Shown: positions 5,349-6,815 of the stretch, one piece after another
Layout: each line of letters starts with the position of its first letter
How positions within the stretch are numbered: the first letter of the stretch is position 1
Source: Actinomycetota bacterium
Lineage (GTDB): Bacteria > Actinomycetota > Acidimicrobiia > Acidimicrobiales > JACCXE01
Assembly (NCBI GenBank): GCA_013697265.1
Contig: JACCXE010000160.1
Span: forward strand, 1 to 6,815
DNA length: 6,815 bases
Direction: 5' to 3'
Made by a program: the position numbers and the translations under genes
Notes under the pieces: generated by a model
The model's database searches: none
The model's input: the letters and a program-made list of their open reading frames with translations, nothing else
Told to the model about the DNA's origin: nothing

Positions 5349-6293
5349 CTAAACGGTTTTGATCGCGGCGGCAGCGTCTGCGAGCGCTGTCGCCGCCAGC
5401 TCCAGCATGGTTGTTTGGCCAAAGAAGGCGTGGAACACGCCTTCGACGTTCGTGTGGGTCACTTCCACACCTGCGTCTCGCAGCTTGTCGGCATAGGCAA
5501 TGCCTTCGTCGCGCAGGGGGTCGTGGCTCGTAGTGAGGATCCACGCGGGGCACACGCCTGCGACGTCTGCGTACCAGGGCGACACGAACGGGTCGGTCCA
5601 GAGTGTCTCGTCGTGGCCCAGGTACGTGGCGCGGAACCACTGCATCGTTTCCTTGGTCAAAAAGTTGCCAGTGCCGTTTTCGTCCATGGACGGGAAGGTG
5701 CCGGCCCAGTCCGTCACCGGATAGATCAGCATTTGCAGCTGGAGGTCGGGCACGCCGGTGTCGCGGGCCCTAAGCGCGCACAGCGCGGCAAGGTTGCCGC
5801 CCGCCGAGTCGCCGCACACGATCAGCTTGTCGGGGCAACCGCCGAGATCCGCGGCGTGCTCACCCACCCAGCACAGCGCATCCCACGCATCGTCGATCGC
5901 GGCTGGGTGCGGATCCTCGGGAGCCACTCGGTAGTCGACGTTCACGACCACAGCGCCGCTGGTGTCGGCCAGCAACCGACACACGCCGTCGAATACCTCC
6001 ATCGAGCCGAGCACCATGCCGCCGCCGTGGAAGAACACGACGATCGGCGCGTTGTCGTCCTCGGTGGGCTTGTACACCCGGGCAGGAATAGGCGGCCCCT
6101 CCTCGCGCAACATCAGCACGTCGCGCACCTCTGAGATCTCGGGGCCAGGCCCGTTGATGCCGTACCACCCCGCGTAGCCGGCCCGGGCGCCCGCCACCCG
6201 TTCGGTTTGGTCGGACGGCGGCTGCTCAGCGCTGCCTGCGTTGAACATGTCGATGATGGTTTGCGCCTGCGGGTGGTAACCGACTTCAGGCAT
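5349..6293 (-). CDS. Alpha/beta-hydrolase, hormone-sensitive-lipase-like (family IV) esterase
   Basis: This 314-residue cytosolic enzyme belongs to the HSL-like esterase group that hydrolyses short- to medium-chain acyl esters; the actual substrate cannot be read from sequence. The oxyanion-hole motif HGGG is at 89-92, YRVAPE at 121-126 and the nucleophile elbow GDSAGG at 161-166 with Ser163. The likely acid is Asp258 in HDPLRDEG and the likely base His288 in GVFHAFF, so the triad is complete. No signal peptide is seen. The first 60 residues form the cap-type N-terminus usual for this group. The ATG at 6293 is supported by GAGGAG six bases upstream. Its first eight bases overlap the end of the upstream kinase gene, so the two are probably one transcript. 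It is convergent with recG, the stops being five bases apart. A role in lipid or xenobiotic ester metabolism is only inference. Confidence 0.9.
   Translation of the reverse strand: MPEVGYHPQAQTIIDMFNAGSAEQPPSDQTERVAGARAGYAGWYGINGPGPEISEVRDVLMLREEGPPIPARVYKPTEDDNAPIVVFFHGGGMVLGSMEVFDGVCRLLADTSGAVVVNVDYRVAPEDPHPAAIDDAWDALCWVGEHAADLGGCPDKLIVCGDSAGGNLAALCALRARDTGVPDLQLQMLIYPVTDWAGTFPSMDENGTGNFLTKETMQWFRATYLGHDETLWTDPFVSPWYADVAGVCPAWILTTSHDPLRDEGIAYADKLRDAGVEVTHTNVEGVFHAFFGQTTMLELAATALADAAAAIKTV
5365..5396. terminator. Strong stem-loop at the recG / esterase convergent end
   Basis: GCGGCGGCAGCG (5365-5376) pairs with CGCTGTCGCCGC (5385-5396) as a 12-bp stem with one G-U pair and an eight-base loop, 21 bases past the recG stop. 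It lies inside the last codons of the esterase (an Ala-rich tail). No T-run follows on either strand, so an intrinsic terminator role is uncertain. Alanine codons alone can produce such repeats. Confidence 0.25.
6286..6293 (-). other. 8-base overlap of kinase stop and esterase start
   Basis: Read on the minus strand these bases are ATGCCTGA: the esterase ATG and the kinase TGA in different frames. With the Shine-Dalgarno site inside the kinase's last codons, this supports coupled translation of the two genes. Confidence 0.85.
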
Positions 6294-6815
6294 GTATGGC
6301 TCCTCGGGTTTTCGTGGCCCGCAACGAGTTCAACCAGCGCTGGGCGTGACGGCGGTTGCGGAGTGTGATGCGTTCAATATGGTCAGCATGTGTGTCCAGC
6401 GCGGCGAACACTTCGGGACGGGTTTCACGGTGATATCGCCAGACCCACGACGCGTAGTGGCGATCAAGCCGGTTGCGGCAGCCCGGCGCCAGGTCGGCGC
6501 GCCGCCGGCCGCGCCGGGTGAGCAACCGCTTGAGCACGCCGCGCACAGCGAGCCAGCGCGAATAGTCGAGCAACACCACGCCGTCGGCGCGAGCCAGGCG
6601 GTAGTCGAGCGTGTCGGCGTGCGTGCCGTCGACAATCCACGCGTCACCGCCCAGCAGGTCGTCGATGCGGGCTCGCCAAACGTTGTCGTCAGGGCGAATC
6701 CAACCGGGACCCCAGAACTCCCGATCGAGGTGCACGAGCGGCAACCCCGTGACGCCGGCCAGCTCGCGCGACAGCACGCTTTTGCCCGCGCCGCCCGGCC
6801 CCAGCACCAACACTC
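6286..6815 (-). CDS. P-loop kinase, adenylate-kinase-like / 'topology modulation' (FlaR-like) family, 5' end outside window
   Basis: The visible 175 or so residues begin within VLVLGPGGAGKSVLSREL, a Walker A loop (GPGGAGKS) close to the true N-terminus, so only a few codons should be missing beyond the right edge. A GTG at 6813 could act as start but would remove part of the first strand. After the P-loop come LVHLDREFWGPGWIRP, DAWIVDGTHADTLDYRL and ADGVVLLDYSRW, then an Arg-rich lid-like stretch (KRLLTRRGRRR) and a helical C-terminus with HYASWVWRYH. This order matches small proteins annotated as DNA topology modulation proteins or adenylate-kinase-related kinases. Their true substrate is generally unknown, and the topology name rests on an old FlaR association. 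The gene overlaps the downstream esterase start by eight bases. Kinase fold: high confidence; specific function: none can be given. Confidence 0.78.
   Translation of the reverse strand, partial: VLVLGPGGAGKSVLSRELAGVTGLPLVHLDREFWGPGWIRPDDNVWRARIDDLLGGDAWIVDGTHADTLDYRLARADGVVLLDYSRWLAVRGVLKRLLTRRGRRRADLAPGCRNRLDRHYASWVWRYHRETRPEVFAALDTHADHIERITLRNRRHAQRWLNSLRATKTRGAIHA
6300..6305 (-). promoter_or_regulatory. Shine-Dalgarno site of the esterase gene
   Basis: Minus strand 6305-6300 reads GAGGAG, six bases before the esterase ATG. It is the strongest ribosome site in the window and fixes the esterase start. Confidence 0.75.

Noticed and set aside
5415..6134. 239-codon plus-strand open frame over the esterase
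   Set aside because: The minus strand encodes a complete catalytic triad esterase here. The plus frame is His/Val/Arg-rich with no recognisable domain.
1..6815. A hidden defence system, CRISPR array, prophage or integrated element
   Set aside because: All gene-length space is taken by recognisable enzymes and a ribosomal protein. There are no spaced direct repeats, integrase or transposase motifs, or attachment-like duplications beyond the small repeats reported.

Overview
The window is high-GC (roughly two thirds G+C by eye, not counted), densely packed bacterial DNA. It looks like a chromosomal housekeeping segment from an actinobacterium. The order thiL-thiD / rpmB (opposite strand) / fakA-like DAK kinase / recG is a well-known actinobacterial arrangement, and the rpmB-fakA-recG part is also partly shared with Firmicutes. 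RecG and FakA protein style would fit a deep-branching actinobacterium such as an acidimicrobiial lineage, but that finer placement is only an impression.

Layout. Positions 1-370 (+) hold the C-terminal part of thiamine-monophosphate kinase (thiL). It overlaps by ATGA the complete HMP/HMP-P kinase gene thiD (367-1182, +). The thiD stop shares a CTAG palindrome with the stop of the convergent gene rpmB (1179-1394, -), which encodes a four-cysteine ribosomal protein L28. A 99-bp divergent spacer separates rpmB from a 550-residue FakA-type fatty acid kinase (1494-3146, +). Next comes the branch-migration helicase gene recG (start chosen at GTG 3235, ending 5343, +). The 88 bases between fakA and recG are not plain spacer: they contain three consecutive perfect stems and a 30-codon frame that links the fakA stop to the recG start. 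Convergent to recG are an HSL-type alpha/beta-hydrolase (5349-6293, -) and, upstream of it and overlapping it by 8 bases, a P-loop kinase of the 'DNA topology modulation/FlaR-like' group (from 6815, 5' end outside the window, to 6286, -).

How the genes work together. ThiD makes HMP-PP for thiamine-phosphate synthesis and ThiL performs the final phosphorylation to thiamine diphosphate. FakA would phosphorylate exogenous fatty acids presented by a FakB/DegV protein encoded elsewhere. RecG remodels stalled forks and Holliday junctions. L28 is a ribosomal protein. These are co-located by ancestral order rather than by a common pathway. The esterase/kinase pair is accessory and sits where rsmD-coaD often follows recG in actinobacteria.

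I found no CRISPR array, tRNA or rRNA gene, transposase, phage gene or defence system, and no stretch above 300 bases without a gene. The most unusual local structures are the fakA-recG junction, an extra segment in ThiD that coincides with a perfect 10-bp inverted repeat, and the shared-palindrome stop codons of thiD and rpmB. None of these amounts to a demonstrated new system.
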